From the NCBI GenBank assembly GCA_965228785.1, contig CBDDIF010000002.1:806001-870000 (forward strand): 64,000 nt of DNA. Direction: 5' to 3'. The notes beneath the pieces were generated by a model. The model saw only the letters and a list, made by a program, of their open reading frames with translations. It was not told the DNA's origin and searched no databases. The position numbers and the translations under genes are program-made. Source of the stretch: Hoeflea_A sp965228785 (GTDB taxonomy: Bacteria; Pseudomonadota; Alphaproteobacteria; Rhizobiales; Rhizobiaceae). Numbering within the stretch: position 1 is the first letter of the stretch; every line of letters starts with the position of its first letter. This document shows positions 54,208 to 62,717 of this stretch, piece by piece.

Positions 54208-55095
54208 CTACTCCAGATTCTGAACCTGTTCGCGGAACTGATCGATCAGAACCTTCAACTCAAGACCGAGCGCGGTCACTGACGCGGCGTTGGACTTGGA
54301 GCAGATCGTATTGGTTTCACGGTTGAATTCCTGCGCGATGAAATCGAGTTTTCTGCCAATTGCACCGCCATCCCCCAGGAGTTCACGACAGGCTTCGACA
54401 TGGGCCGCCAGGCGGTCAATTTCCTCGCGCAGGTCGGCCTTTGCTGCAAGAATTGCGGCTTCCATGTGGAGACGATTTTCGTCCAGGCCTCCGTCTGCCT
54501 GCCGCAGCAATTTGACTTGCGCAGCAAGTCTTTCAACGATGGCATCCGGCTGGCGCGACGGATCGGCATCTATGCGCTGTACCAGAGCCGCGACACCATC
54601 GACCTGGGACAATAGAAACGAGCCGATCTTTTCTCCTTCGGCCTCGCGCATCTCCACAAGGCCGTCGATCGCGGACTGCAAACCTTCGATGATTGCTTCC
54701 TCTTCCAACAGAGCATCCTCGGGATCGATGTCCGGCTCTCGCACTTCAAGAACACCACGCAGATTAAGCAATCCGTCCAGCGTTGGGGGAGCGGCATCTA
54801 CACGATCGGCCAATCGTTCGACCAGCTCAACAATGGCATCTAGCGCCGCCTCGTTGACCACTGGTTGCAGCGGCGTTTCATCGCGCGATACGGTCAGTGT
54901 GAGTTGAAGATTTCCGCGTTGGACAGCCGATGACACAGACTTTCGAATGGTCGGATCAAGGCGTTCAAATCCGGGCGGCAATCGCAAACGCAGGTCGAAG
55001 CTGCGACCATTGACGGAACGCGCTTCCCACGCCCATCGAAATGCGCCGACACTACCATCGGCGCGCGCAAATCCGGTCATTGATTGCAGTGTCAT
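54208..55095 (-). CDS. YicC-family endoribonuclease
   Basis: A 295-residue protein with the YicC N-terminal region (L-Q-S-M-T-G-F-A-R-A at the start, R-S-V-N-G-R-S-F-D-L-R-L-R-L-P) and the DUF1732 C-terminal domain (about 205-295, R-K-L-D-F-I-A-Q-E-F-N-R-E-T-N-T-I-C-S-K). E. coli YicC has been described as an RNase acting on small RNA; that role here is by homology. It lies between mltG and gmk on the minus strand. Confidence 0.92.
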   Translation of the reverse strand: MTLQSMTGFARADGSVGAFRWAWEARSVNGRSFDLRLRLPPGFERLDPTIRKSVSSAVQRGNLQLTLTVSRDETPLQPVVNEAALDAIVELVERLADRVDAAPPTLDGLLNLRGVLEVREPDIDPEDALLEEEAIIEGLQSAIDGLVEMREAEGEKIGSFLLSQVDGVAALVQRIDADPSRQPDAIVERLAAQVKLLRQADGGLDENRLHMEAAILAAKADLREEIDRLAAHVEACRELLGDGGAIGRKLDFIAQEFNRETNTICSKSNAASVTALGLELKVLIDQFREQVQNLE

Positions 55096-55140
55096 GCCCC
55101 ATTCCCCGGCGTAACGACGCAGCGGTCGAGCCGGGCCAAC

Positions 55141-56301
55141 CTACTGGTTAGCTTCTTCTTTTTCCTTGGCACGCTCCGCCTCGATCTTGCGCCAACGCTG
55201 CACATTGGCGTTGTGCTGCTCGAGCGTTTCGGCAAATACGTGCCCTCCTGTGCCGTCCGCTACAAAAAAGATGTTGTTGGTTTTCGATGGATTGGCCACC
55301 GCCTCCAGTGCCGCACGACCCGGATTGGCGATCGGTGTTGGGGGCAGCCCGTCAATGACATACGTGTTGTAGGGAGTGGGCTTGTCGATGTCGGATCGAT
55401 AGATCGGCCGGTCGGCCGGCTTTCCGTCGCCACCGAAGATCCCGTATATGATGGTAGGATCCGACTGCAGACGCATTCCCCGCTCAAGACGGTTGAGGAA
55501 AACGGAAGCGACAAGAGATCGCTCGTCTGCGCGCCCGGTTTCCTTCTCCACGATGCTTGCCAGAATTACCAACTCATCCTTGCTATTGATTGGCAATTCG
55601 TCCCTGCGCCGCGCCCAGATCTGGTCAACAAGCGTGCTTTGTGAGGCCTTCATCTGATCGATGATCTCCTGGCGCGTCGTTCCCCGAGTGAACTTGTAGG
55701 TTTCGGGTCGGAGCGATCCTTCTGGCGGCAGGTCCTCAGGCAGGTCCCCCGTCAACTCCGGATTGTTCGCCAAAGTCTTGAACGTCTGAGCGACCGTAAG
55801 TCCTTCGGCCAAAGTGATCGAGTGGAGGATCGACTTTCCGGAACGCAAAAGTTCCATTACCTCATGCATTGAAGAACCGGCCTTTATCTCGTACTCACCG
55901 GCTTTCAGCGAATCATTCGGCATGTACGCCCGCACACCCAGGCGAAAAATGCGTGCATCCGTAATGACATTGCGCCTTTGCAGATTGGTGGCGATCTCGC
56001 CGACGCTGGCGCCCTCGCGAACGAGCACGTTGGTGTTGCTTGCCAGCGGTCCGCGTTCCTCGAAGCGCAGGGAACCGAAATAGACGGCTCCGGCGGCGGC
56101 GATGACCAGGAAAACAACCAGCGACATCATGAAATTCAGGAAAACCACGAACTGGCTGCGCGCGCGTTCGGAGCGCTTCGGCGGCTGTGGCGCCTCCTGA
56201 GGTTTCAGCGCCTGCCTCGCGGACTGAGGAAAGATCGGACCGTTGGAGCCGGTCCCACCAAAACCGACATCGTCGTCCGGAAATCTACGGTCACTCACCA
56301 T
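55141..56301 (-). CDS. mltG: Endolytic murein transglycosylase MltG
   Basis: A 386-residue inner-membrane lytic transglycosylase that cuts nascent glycan strands. A cytosolic N-tail rich in Pro, Gln and Arg leads to one transmembrane helix (about 52-75), then a LysM-like subdomain (G-A-S-V-G-E-I-A-T-N-L) and the YceG catalytic domain with the Glu in I-V-E-K-E-T-G-R-A-D-E-R (near 245) and L-Q-S-D-P-T-I-I-Y-G. It follows fabF by 294 bases and precedes yicC. Confidence 0.94.
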   Translation of the reverse strand: MVSDRRFPDDDVGFGGTGSNGPIFPQSARQALKPQEAPQPPKRSERARSQFVVFLNFMMSLVVFLVIAAAGAVYFGSLRFEERGPLASNTNVLVREGASVGEIATNLQRRNVITDARIFRLGVRAYMPNDSLKAGEYEIKAGSSMHEVMELLRSGKSILHSITLAEGLTVAQTFKTLANNPELTGDLPEDLPPEGSLRPETYKFTRGTTRQEIIDQMKASQSTLVDQIWARRRDELPINSKDELVILASIVEKETGRADERSLVASVFLNRLERGMRLQSDPTIIYGIFGGDGKPADRPIYRSDIDKPTPYNTYVIDGLPPTPIANPGRAALEAVANPSKTNNIFFVADGTGGHVFAETLEQHNANVQRWRKIEAERAKEKEEANQ

Positions 56302-56595
56302 TCGCTCTCTATTCTCAAATGTCAGGCTCTGCCGACACTATGGCAATGAATGTGGCAACAGATAGCTAGCCGTCGATTATGGGAACGGCGTTACCATCGT
56401 CACCCCAAATTTCCGTCGTCAGGGTTGCTATCGTCCGCCGTCCACAATGGACGCTTCAGCGATGCGACCTGAAGAGGAACCACGCTGTTACATCGGCTCC
56501 AACCGATACAACTTCGCTTCCGGAATTCAGAAACAAATATGTGTCGGAGCGCGCCCCGGTCCTTTCAGAATGGGTCAACTTGGCGAAAATATGCT
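56302..56595. other. Intergenic region between fabF and mltG
   Basis: 294 bases downstream of fabF and upstream of mltG, both on the minus strand. No open frame with a recognisable product. The gap is much longer than the others in this run, so mltG probably has its own promoter, but I cannot point to a clear -35/-10 pair. Confidence 0.35.
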
Positions 56596-57858
56596 CTAGC
56601 CTTCAAACCGGCGCAAGACCAGTGAAGCGTTTGTACCCCCAAAACCGAAGGAATTTGAAAGCGCAACATTGATTTCGCGGCTGCGCGCTACTTTGGGTAC
56701 AAGATCGATCGCTGTTTCGACCGACGGGTTGTCGAGATTCAGCGTTGGTGGCACGACGTTATCGCGAATTGCGAGCGCGGTGAAAATCGCCTCAACCGCG
56801 CCAGCAGCACCCAGGAGGTGGCCGATCGCCGACTTTGTCGACGACATCGAGATCGAATCGGCGGCATCTCCAACCAGACGCTCAACGGCTTTCAGTTCGA
56901 TCGTATCAGCCATGGTCGACGTACCATGCGCGTTGATGTAGTCGATGTCGGTTGCAGAGATGCGCGCACGCTTCATCGCAGACTGCATGCAGCGGTAGGC
57001 CCCTTCTCCATCCTCGGATGGAGCCGTGATGTGATAAGCGTCGCCCGACAGTCCGTAGCCAACGACTTCGGCAAGAATCGTCGCGCCTCGGGACTGCGCG
57101 TGTTCCAATTCCTCCAGCACCACGACACCGGCGCCTTCTCCCATGACGAAGCCGTCCCGATCGACGTCATAGGGGCGCGAGGCACGTTGCGGATCGTCGT
57201 TGTATTTGGTCGAAAGGGCCTTGCACGCGGCAAAGCCTGCCAGCGAGATGCGGCATATCGGAGATTCTGCGCCGCCGGCGACCATGACGTCTGCATCACC
57301 GAGCGCAATCAACCGAGTTGCGTCACCGATCGCGTGAGCCCCGGTGGAGCAAGCGGTCACGACGGCGTGGTTGGGCCCGCGAAGCCGATGTTTGATGGAA
57401 ACCTGACCGGATGCGAGATTGATCAACCGGCCGGGTATGAAGAAAGGAGATATGCGTCGGGGTCCGCGATCGCGCAGAGTTTCGCCAGCTTCAATGATGC
57501 CCTGCAACCCGCCGATGCCGGATCCTATCAAAACACCGGTTGCGATCTGGTCTTCGTCGGTTTCTGGAGCCCAGCGTGCGTCAGCCAGGGCCTGATCCGC
57601 CGCGGCGACAGCATAGGTGATGAAGGGATCGACCTTGCGCTGTTCCTTGGGTTCCCAATAGGTATCCGGATTGAACGTGCCGTCGCTGCCGTCGCCCAAC
57701 GGGATACTGCAGGCGATCTTGACCGCGAGGTCGTCAGTTTCGAAACTTTCGATCCGGGATGCTGCATTTTCCCCGGCAACGAGCCGCTTCCAGGTAACCT
57801 CGGTTCCGTCGCCAAGCGGAGATACCATTCCGGTCCCGGTGATAACGACGCGCCTCAT
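56596..57858 (-). CDS. fabF: 3-oxoacyl-[ACP] synthase II
   Basis: A 420-residue condensing enzyme that extends acyl-ACP with malonyl-ACP. The catalytic triad is C170 (T-A-C-S-T-G-A-H), H311 (I-N-A-H-G-T-S) and H347 (A-I-G-H-L-L-G-A-A-G), with K342. Length is standard. ATG 57858 (M-R-R-V-V-I-T-G) is preceded by GGGGA; an earlier in-frame start is not conserved. It lies 190 bases after acpP on the same strand. Confidence 0.97.
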   Translation of the reverse strand: MRRVVITGTGMVSPLGDGTEVTWKRLVAGENAASRIESFETDDLAVKIACSIPLGDGSDGTFNPDTYWEPKEQRKVDPFITYAVAAADQALADARWAPETDEDQIATGVLIGSGIGGLQGIIEAGETLRDRGPRRISPFFIPGRLINLASGQVSIKHRLRGPNHAVVTACSTGAHAIGDATRLIALGDADVMVAGGAESPICRISLAGFAACKALSTKYNDDPQRASRPYDVDRDGFVMGEGAGVVVLEELEHAQSRGATILAEVVGYGLSGDAYHITAPSEDGEGAYRCMQSAMKRARISATDIDYINAHGTSTMADTIELKAVERLVGDAADSISMSSTKSAIGHLLGAAGAVEAIFTALAIRDNVVPPTLNLDNPSVETAIDLVPKVARSREINVALSNSFGFGGTNASLVLRRFEG

Positions 57859-58048
57859 GCTGTCCCCAATCTGTTGCACTGTCTCTGGCCCCACGGCCGG
57901 TGTGATTCAATCCGGTCTGACGCCCGGGCGAATCGCACGCAAATACCAATCAGCCCGGAAAAATCCCGGGCTGCTGAACGTAGTCTATATGATCCTGAGT
58001 CCACATGCCAAATGGCGATCGGGAGACGGATCGGCCCCCGAAGGGAAG

Positions 58049-58285
58049 TCAGCCTTGCGACTTCTCGATATATTTGACCGCATCGCCAACCGTCAGAATG
58101 GTGTCTGCCGCATCGTCCGGGATCTCTACGCCGAACTCTTCCTCGAAAGCCATGACCAGCTCGACAGTGTCCAGGGAGTCGGCACCGAGATCGTCGATGA
58201 AACTCGCGCCTTCCGTCACCTTCTCGGCGTCCACGCCAAGATGCTCGACAACAATATTCTTAACGCGTTCTGCGATATCGCTCAT
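58049..58285 (-). CDS. acpP: Acyl carrier protein
   Basis: A 78-residue acidic carrier protein. The 4'-phosphopantetheine attachment Ser is S37 in G-A-D-S-L-D-T-V-E-L. It carries growing acyl chains for FabD, FabG and FabF encoded around it. A promoter-like pair (58323-58351) lies just upstream, so it can be expressed separately from fabD-fabG, from which it is now separated by two palindromic elements. Confidence 0.98.
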   Translation of the reverse strand: MSDIAERVKNIVVEHLGVDAEKVTEGASFIDDLGADSLDTVELVMAFEEEFGVEIPDDAADTILTVGDAVKYIEKSQG

Positions 58286-58573
58286 GTCGGTTTCCTCGAC
58301 CCCTATACGTTATGCAATGCCTTGGATAGCGGCATGCGATCTCTCAATCAAGTTCAAGCGCCTTATAATTCGGCGCATACGTCCCGTCAAAATCCGGGAC
58401 TGTGGATTTCCCGTTTTCCCCGGCACTGCACTCCCCGTCGAAACCGTCGGTTCCTGCAATGGCTGCGGCCATTAACACGGTTTGTGCCGCCCGCAAAGTC
58501 CCAATTTCCAAAGCGGGTTGCGTCTTTACGAAGTGGTTGCAATGAAGGCGGCAAACGGACGCGCAGATTGCAG
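58286..58573. other. acpP upstream region
   Basis: 288 bases between the acpP start and the first palindromic element, together with the elements a 452-base gap between fabG and acpP. It holds the likely acpP promoter near its acpP end and no recognisable gene in the rest. Confidence 0.4.
58323..58351 (-). promoter_or_regulatory. Probable acpP promoter
   Basis: On the minus strand TTGATT (58351-58346) and TATCCA (58328-58323) are separated by 17 bases, giving a transcript start about 30 bases before the acpP ATG. Match to the housekeeping consensus is moderate (4/6 and 4/6), so this is a candidate. Confidence 0.45.
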
Positions 58574-58653
58574 CCTAGTGTGGTGGATTTGAAGTTCCTA
58601 TGATGATTGCAGCGACCTCCTGTAGGAACTTCAAATCCATAAACCACACTAGG
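58574..58653. repeat. Palindromic mobile-type element 1 (MITE-like)
   Basis: An 80-base element with 27-base inverted arms that match at every position (58574-58600 against 58623-58653) except for four extra bases in the right arm (58640-58643). The loop is 22 bases. Ends read CTAGTGT...ACACTAG, so a TA target duplication as in IS630/mariner-type elements is likely. It has no coding capacity and would depend on a transposase elsewhere. It shares ends, arm motif and the four-base asymmetry with element 2. Confidence 0.75.
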
Positions 58654-58666
58654 ATCATAGTCTTGC

Positions 58667-58740
58667 TAGTGTCCTGATTGAATCTGAAGCTCGTTCGGAG
58701 CACGCTGCACAATGAGGCGAACTTCAGATTCAGGACACTA
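58667..58740. repeat. Palindromic mobile-type element 2 (MITE-like)
   Basis: A 74-base element, TA to TA, 13 bases from element 1. Arms CTAGTGTCCTG and AATCTGAAGCTCG (58666-58693) pair with 58718-58741, with one mismatch and four extra bases (58677-58680) in the left arm. The outer seven bases (CTAGTGT) and the inner TGAAGTTC block are shared with element 1, and the longer arms of the two elements face each other. The right-hand TA plus the last element base form the TAG stop codon of fabG. Confidence 0.75.
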
Positions 58741-59475
58741 GATCATCGCCATTCCACCATTCACGTGGATCGTCTGGCCGGTAATATAGCCGGCTTCATC
58801 CGATGCGAGATAGGCCACTGAGGAAGCGACTTCGGCGCCGGTTCCCATCCGGCGCATTGGGATCGCCCCCATGATGGCGTCTTTCTGCTTGTCGTTCAGC
58901 TTGTCCGTCATGGCCGATTCGATGAATCCGGGCGCGACGCAGTTGACGGTGACATTGCGCGAAGCAATTTCCTGCGCAAGCGACTTGGAAAAACCGATCA
59001 GCCCCGCTTTGGATGCGCAATAGTTTGCCTGACCCGGGTTGCCCGTTACGCCCACCACCGAGGTGATGTTGATGATTCGCCCATGGCGGCGACGCATCAT
59101 GGGATGGGTCAAATCGCGGGTCAGCTGAAAGACCGACGTGAGATTGACGTTGAGGACGGCATCCCAGTCTTCATCAGACATGCGAACGAACAATCCGTCG
59201 CGGGTAATGCCGGCATTGTTGACGAGGATTTCCACGCCTTCGAGCATCTCCTCGGCCGATTTTGCCAGCGCCTTCACTGCCTCCCGATCCGAAAGGTCGG
59301 CGGGAAAGACGTGGACCCGATCACCCAATTCAGCCGCAAGAGAGTCGAGCTTTTCCTTTCTCGTTCCGTGCAAACCCACGGTCACCCCTGCCGAATGCAG
59401 GAGCCTGGCGATTGCTTCACCGATCCCGCCGGATGCTCCGGTGACGAGAGCCTTTCGGCCGGTCAAATCAAACAT
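58738..59475 (-). CDS. fabG: 3-oxoacyl-[ACP] reductase
   Basis: A 245-residue short-chain dehydrogenase reducing 3-oxoacyl-ACP with NADPH. Cofactor motif T-G-A-S-G-G-I-G (12-19), N-N-A-G (86-89), and catalytic S139, Y152 and K156 (Y-C-A-S-K). The C-terminus H-V-N-G-G-M-A-M-I is that of full-length FabG, although its stop codon is formed by the end of palindromic element 2, so the insertion did not shorten the protein visibly. ATG 59475 has GAGGAG seven bases upstream. It follows fabD by 46 bases. Confidence 0.97.
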   Translation of the reverse strand: MFDLTGRKALVTGASGGIGEAIARLLHSAGVTVGLHGTRKEKLDSLAAELGDRVHVFPADLSDREAVKALAKSAEEMLEGVEILVNNAGITRDGLFVRMSDEDWDAVLNVNLTSVFQLTRDLTHPMMRRRHGRIINITSVVGVTGNPGQANYCASKAGLIGFSKSLAQEIASRNVTVNCVAPGFIESAMTDKLNDKQKDAIMGAIPMRRMGTGAEVASSVAYLASDEAGYITGQTIHVNGGMAMI

Positions 59476-59521
59476 GGTGCAACTCCTCGCTGACGTATTG
59501 AGAGCCCGCAAAGGGCTCCGT

Positions 59522-60460
59522 TCAGTTGTTCAACAGATCTTCGATATCCTGCGGCGTGTTGATCGCCTTGCCGGCGACCGAACGATCGATGCGCCGGGCA
59601 AGTCCGGTCAACACCTTGCCTGCACCGACTTCGTAGACATCATGCACATCATGGGCGGCGAGCCAGGTAATCGTTTCGTTCCAACGTACCCGACCGGTCA
59701 CCTGGCGAACAAGCAACCTGGCAATCTCCACAGGCTCCGAGACCGGCGTGGCAAGCACATTGGCAACGAGAGGAACGACGGGAGCGTTCATTTCGACCTC
59801 CTGAAGGGCCGCCTGCATTGTTTCCGCTGCGGGCTGCATCAGTTCAGAATGAAACGGTGCCGAAACCGGCAGCAACAGGGCACGCTTGGCGCCCTTTTCC
59901 TTCGCCAGCTCAGCGGCCTGTTCCACCGCGCCTTTCGATCCGGAAACCACCAACTGCCCACCGCCATTGTCGTTTGCAATCTGGCAGGCGCCCCCTTCTT
60001 TGGCGGCCGCCACACAGACCGCCTCAACCTCGGTCTGATCAAGCCCGATAATGGCCGCCATCGCGCCCTGCCCCACCGGCACCGCATCCTGCATCGCATT
60101 GCCGCGAATTCTCAGCAGTCGAGCTGCGTCCGCAACGGAGAAGGTTCCGGCCGCCGCAAGAGCTGAATATTCGCCAAGAGAATGACCCGCCACATAAGAG
60201 ACATTGGCAGCCAGATCGAATCCACCGGCCTCCAACGTGCGGACTGCGGCCAGCGATACAGCCATCAAGGCGGGCTGTGCGTTTGCCGTCAGAGTGAGTT
60301 CTTCGATCTCACCTTCCCACATCAGGGTGGACAGTTTCTCGCCCAGGGCTTCATCGACCTCTTCAAAAACCGCCCGAGCCGCTGGAAAAGCGTCTGCAAG
60401 GTCCTTGCCCATGCCAACGGTCTGGCTTCCTTGCCCGGGAAAGGTGAATGCTGTGCTCAT
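59522..60460 (-). CDS. fabD: Malonyl-CoA:ACP transacylase
   Basis: A 312-residue enzyme that loads malonyl onto ACP. It starts A-F-T-F-P-G-Q-G-S-Q, the nucleophile is S94 in G-H-S-L-G-E-Y, and the catalytic His is in V-S-A-P-F-H-S-E-L-M (near 199). ATG 60460 follows a GGGGA; the upstream in-frame extension is not conserved. It is the first gene of the minus-strand fatty-acid run and is divergent from a diguanylate cyclase gene. Confidence 0.96.
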   Translation of the reverse strand: MSTAFTFPGQGSQTVGMGKDLADAFPAARAVFEEVDEALGEKLSTLMWEGEIEELTLTANAQPALMAVSLAAVRTLEAGGFDLAANVSYVAGHSLGEYSALAAAGTFSVADAARLLRIRGNAMQDAVPVGQGAMAAIIGLDQTEVEAVCVAAAKEGGACQIANDNGGGQLVVSGSKGAVEQAAELAKEKGAKRALLLPVSAPFHSELMQPAAETMQAALQEVEMNAPVVPLVANVLATPVSEPVEIARLLVRQVTGRVRWNETITWLAAHDVHDVYEVGAGKVLTGLARRIDRSVAGKAINTPQDIEDLLNN

Positions 60461-60683
60461 GTCGCATGGTCCCCAATTCAATCCGCCGCCTCTCACCACC
60501 GAACCGGCGCGAAGTCAAGCGCAATGGGTCGATACCAGCAATCGCACCTGGACTCGGCTGGGCACGCAATTCGGGTGTCTTGAGCTTTGTTCCAGGTAGA
60601 AACGCCGCACATTCTCAACCCTTGCGTACAAAGCAAAAATGGGCGCCCATTTGCAAATTATTTACCGTAATTCCAATAGATAT

Positions 60684-61787
60684 ATGGGGAAGTTTTCCAA
60701 CTGCCCACCCATTAGCGGATTTACCGGCGAAGATGCCATGACTGATATCGCAACCCAGGTCGTCCAGATGATGAACGAGTTCGGAGCGGCCGGTCTGCCT
60801 CGCAACTACGAACTCTTCTATGAGGCTGCCACAGGCACCGACAAAAGACTGCAGGACCAGCTCAACAAGCTGGGCAGCGGCGCCACGCAGGACGACCTGG
60901 ACACGCTCGGCCGAACCTTTTTTGCTCACCATCACGGTGAGGGCGTGATGGAAGAAGCAAGGGACAAAATGGCTCTCCAGGTGACTGAGGTCCTCAACCT
61001 TCTGCGCCGAGAGCAGGCGTCGCTGCAAAGTTACGGACGGGTTCTCGGAGACACGTCACAGAAGATGTCCGGGCCAAGTGGTCAGAGCCGCCAATTGATT
61101 ACGCAGATCGTCAGCTTGCTGTCGGATGCAACGGACACCACCATCAAACACGGCAAACAGGTCGTGTCGTCAATGAACGAGACATCGGCGGAAATCCACA
61201 GCATCCAGGTCGAACTCGACCGCTACAAGAGACTGGCCAATACCGATTCATTGACCAAATTGGCTAATCGCAGGGCCTTCGACGCCCATATTGCCGAACT
61301 CGGCAGCGACAAGAAAACAGCGATGTACTCGGCTCTTATTTTTGCTGATATCGACCATTTCAAGCGGATCAACGATACCCACGGCCATATAGTTGGTGAC
61401 AAGATTTTGGCTTACGTTGCCGGAATCATCCGAGCCTCCCTGGATAAGGACGCTTTTGTTGCTCGCATCGGCGGCGAGGAGTTTGCCGTCGCGTTGGAAA
61501 ACACCACGGAAGAAGAAGCCTCCAGCAGCGCCGAGACCATTCGAGGCGCTGTAGAAGCGCAAAAATTCATCAACAACAAATCCGGCGTGAACTATGGGCC
61601 CGTGACCGTGTCACTCGGGCTCTGTATGGCATCTGAAGCGACCGACCCCAATGAACTTTACCGAAAGGTAGACCAAGCGCTTTATGCTTCCAAAAACAGC
61701 GGGCGCAACCGAGTTACGAAATTTTCGGAGATTCCGGCCGGCAATGGCAAGGCGTTCAAGGACTGGCTGCTCTATCGCAACAAGTAG
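60684..61787 (+). CDS. Diguanylate cyclase (GGDEF domain)
   Basis: About 367 residues. The N-terminal helical region (about 20-175, with G-L-P-R-N-Y-E-L-F-Y-E) is typical of a Rhizobiales group of cytoplasmic GGDEF proteins; no membrane segment is seen. The C-terminal catalytic domain runs about 180-340 with D-S-L-T-K-L-A-N-R-R-A-F, A-D-I-D-H-F-K-R-I-N-D and the active-site G-G-E-E-F (263-267), so it should make c-di-GMP. The inhibitory RxxD site expected five residues before is D-K-D-A, so product inhibition may be absent. The start is uncertain: ATGs at 60639, 60684 and 60738 are in frame and none has a good ribosome-binding site. Confidence 0.88.
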   Translation: MGKFSNCPPISGFTGEDAMTDIATQVVQMMNEFGAAGLPRNYELFYEAATGTDKRLQDQLNKLGSGATQDDLDTLGRTFFAHHHGEGVMEEARDKMALQVTEVLNLLRREQASLQSYGRVLGDTSQKMSGPSGQSRQLITQIVSLLSDATDTTIKHGKQVVSSMNETSAEIHSIQVELDRYKRLANTDSLTKLANRRAFDAHIAELGSDKKTAMYSALIFADIDHFKRINDTHGHIVGDKILAYVAGIIRASLDKDAFVARIGGEEFAVALENTTEEEASSSAETIRGAVEAQKFINNKSGVNYGPVTVSLGLCMASEATDPNELYRKVDQALYASKNSGRNRVTKFSEIPAGNGKAFKDWLLYRNK

Positions 61788-61881
61788 ACGGTGCTTCCTG
61801 TCGAAGTTTGCCGGTTGCGCTGCGAAAAGGCATCATGGAAAACATAGTCTGACCGTTTGCCTACCGAACCGGAACCAGCCC

Positions 61882-62187
61882 ATGAACAATCGGATTCTCG
61901 ACAGCCAGTCGCTCGATTCGCCACCAGCCGACCTTTCAGCACCCCTGCAAGCCCTTTGGTGGCTCAAAAAAGGTGAATTGCAATTGGGTGACAGTTGGGT
62001 ACGCGCGCATGAAATCTGTCAAACCGCGGAGGGTACATCCTCCTATGATCTGGTTCACGCGTTGGCACACCTGATCGAAGGTGATCAGCCCAATGCCGCC
62101 TACTGGTACCGCAGTGCCGGTGTCCCGCAAAGCGCCACCAACGTCGAAGAAGAATGGCGTGCCATCGTCGCGCATCTGACTGACTGA
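61882..62187 (+). CDS. Small conserved protein of unknown function
   Basis: A 101-residue soluble protein. The core L-Q-A-L-W-W-L-K-K-G and W-V-R-A-H-E-I-C-Q, then H-A-L-A-H-L-I-E-G-D and N-A-A-Y-W-Y-R-S-A-G, looks like a helical bundle. I recall near-identical sequences across alphaproteobacteria as hypothetical proteins, so it is a real gene. ATG 61882 begins the conserved part, although the frame is open upstream into the cyclase gene's end. Function unknown. Confidence 0.75.
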   Translation: MNNRILDSQSLDSPPADLSAPLQALWWLKKGELQLGDSWVRAHEICQTAEGTSSYDLVHALAHLIEGDQPNAAYWYRSAGVPQSATNVEEEWRAIVAHLTD

Positions 62188-62228
62188 CGGCTTCCCAATT
62201 TAGGCCAATCCAAAAAAATCGTCAGGGC

Positions 62229-62276
62229 TTGACATAATACCTTTTGGTATCGCATATAAATGATACCTTTTGGTTT
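62229..62276 (+). promoter_or_regulatory. Promoter with repeated operator for the cupin-ArsR-SRPBCC operon
   Basis: TTGACA (62229-62234) is a perfect -35. ATACCTTTTGGT occurs twice (62237-62248 and 62263-62274), 26 bases apart; the first copy extends to a palindrome (ATACC-TTTT-GGTAT, 62237-62250) that fills the promoter spacer, and the second covers the likely start of transcription. A TATAAA (62255-62260) is a -10 candidate at a long 20-base spacing. This is a classic repressor layout; the ArsR-type protein encoded in the operon is the likely ligand-controlled repressor (inference). Confidence 0.75.
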
Positions 62277-62291
62277 TATATGGAGCAGCCT

Positions 62292-62717
62292 ATGTTAAAA
62301 ATCGCAAAGACCGCCGTTGCGGCATTCGCCCTTTCCGTCACCGGCCTGGCGGCGGAGGAAGTCGTGACAAATCTGAACCCAGAGAAACTGGCGTGGCAGA
62401 AAACACCTGAAGGTGTGGCTTTCGCCCCGCTGGTCGGCGACCGCTTTGCCGAGCCTTACATGGCGATGGTTCGCCTCCCCGCCGGACTGGTGAGCCCGGC
62501 GCACACCAAATCCGCTGACATGTTCGGTGTGGTTGTTTCAGGTGCAATGGTTCACACCGCACTTGGGTCCGATGCTACCGAAACAGTGCTGCGGGAAGGT
62601 TCCTTTTACCGGATTCCAAAGGACCTTCCGCATATAAGCAAATGCGTTTCGGCGACCGAATGTGTCACGTTCCTGTACCAGGACGGAAAATTCGATTTCC
62701 GGCCGGTAGCCCAATGA
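62292..62717 (+). CDS. Secreted cupin-domain protein
   Basis: A 141-residue protein with an N-terminal signal peptide (about 5-23, cleavage near G-L-A-A) and a small cupin barrel (about 50-135; P-A-G-L-V-S-P-A-H-T-K-S-A, then G-S-F-Y-R-I-P-K-D-L-P-H). The second metal-site His is present, the first is H-T-K, so metal binding is possible. ATG 62292 follows GGAG six bases upstream. It is the first gene of an operon under the repeated operator and overlaps the ArsR gene (ATGA, 62714-62717). Its substrate is unknown. Confidence 0.85.
   Translation: MLKIAKTAVAAFALSVTGLAAEEVVTNLNPEKLAWQKTPEGVAFAPLVGDRFAEPYMAMVRLPAGLVSPAHTKSADMFGVVVSGAMVHTALGSDATETVLREGSFYRIPKDLPHISKCVSATECVTFLYQDGKFDFRPVAQ

Noticed and set aside
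56818..58077. Open frame of 419 codons opposite fabF
   Set aside because: FabF on the minus strand is certain; the antisense frame has no recognisable domain and no ribosome-binding site.
58653..58748. GATCAT(A/C)G after the right end of both palindromic elements, as a possible long target duplication
   Set aside because: Seven of eight bases are too few to separate from chance, and a TA duplication explains the ends better.
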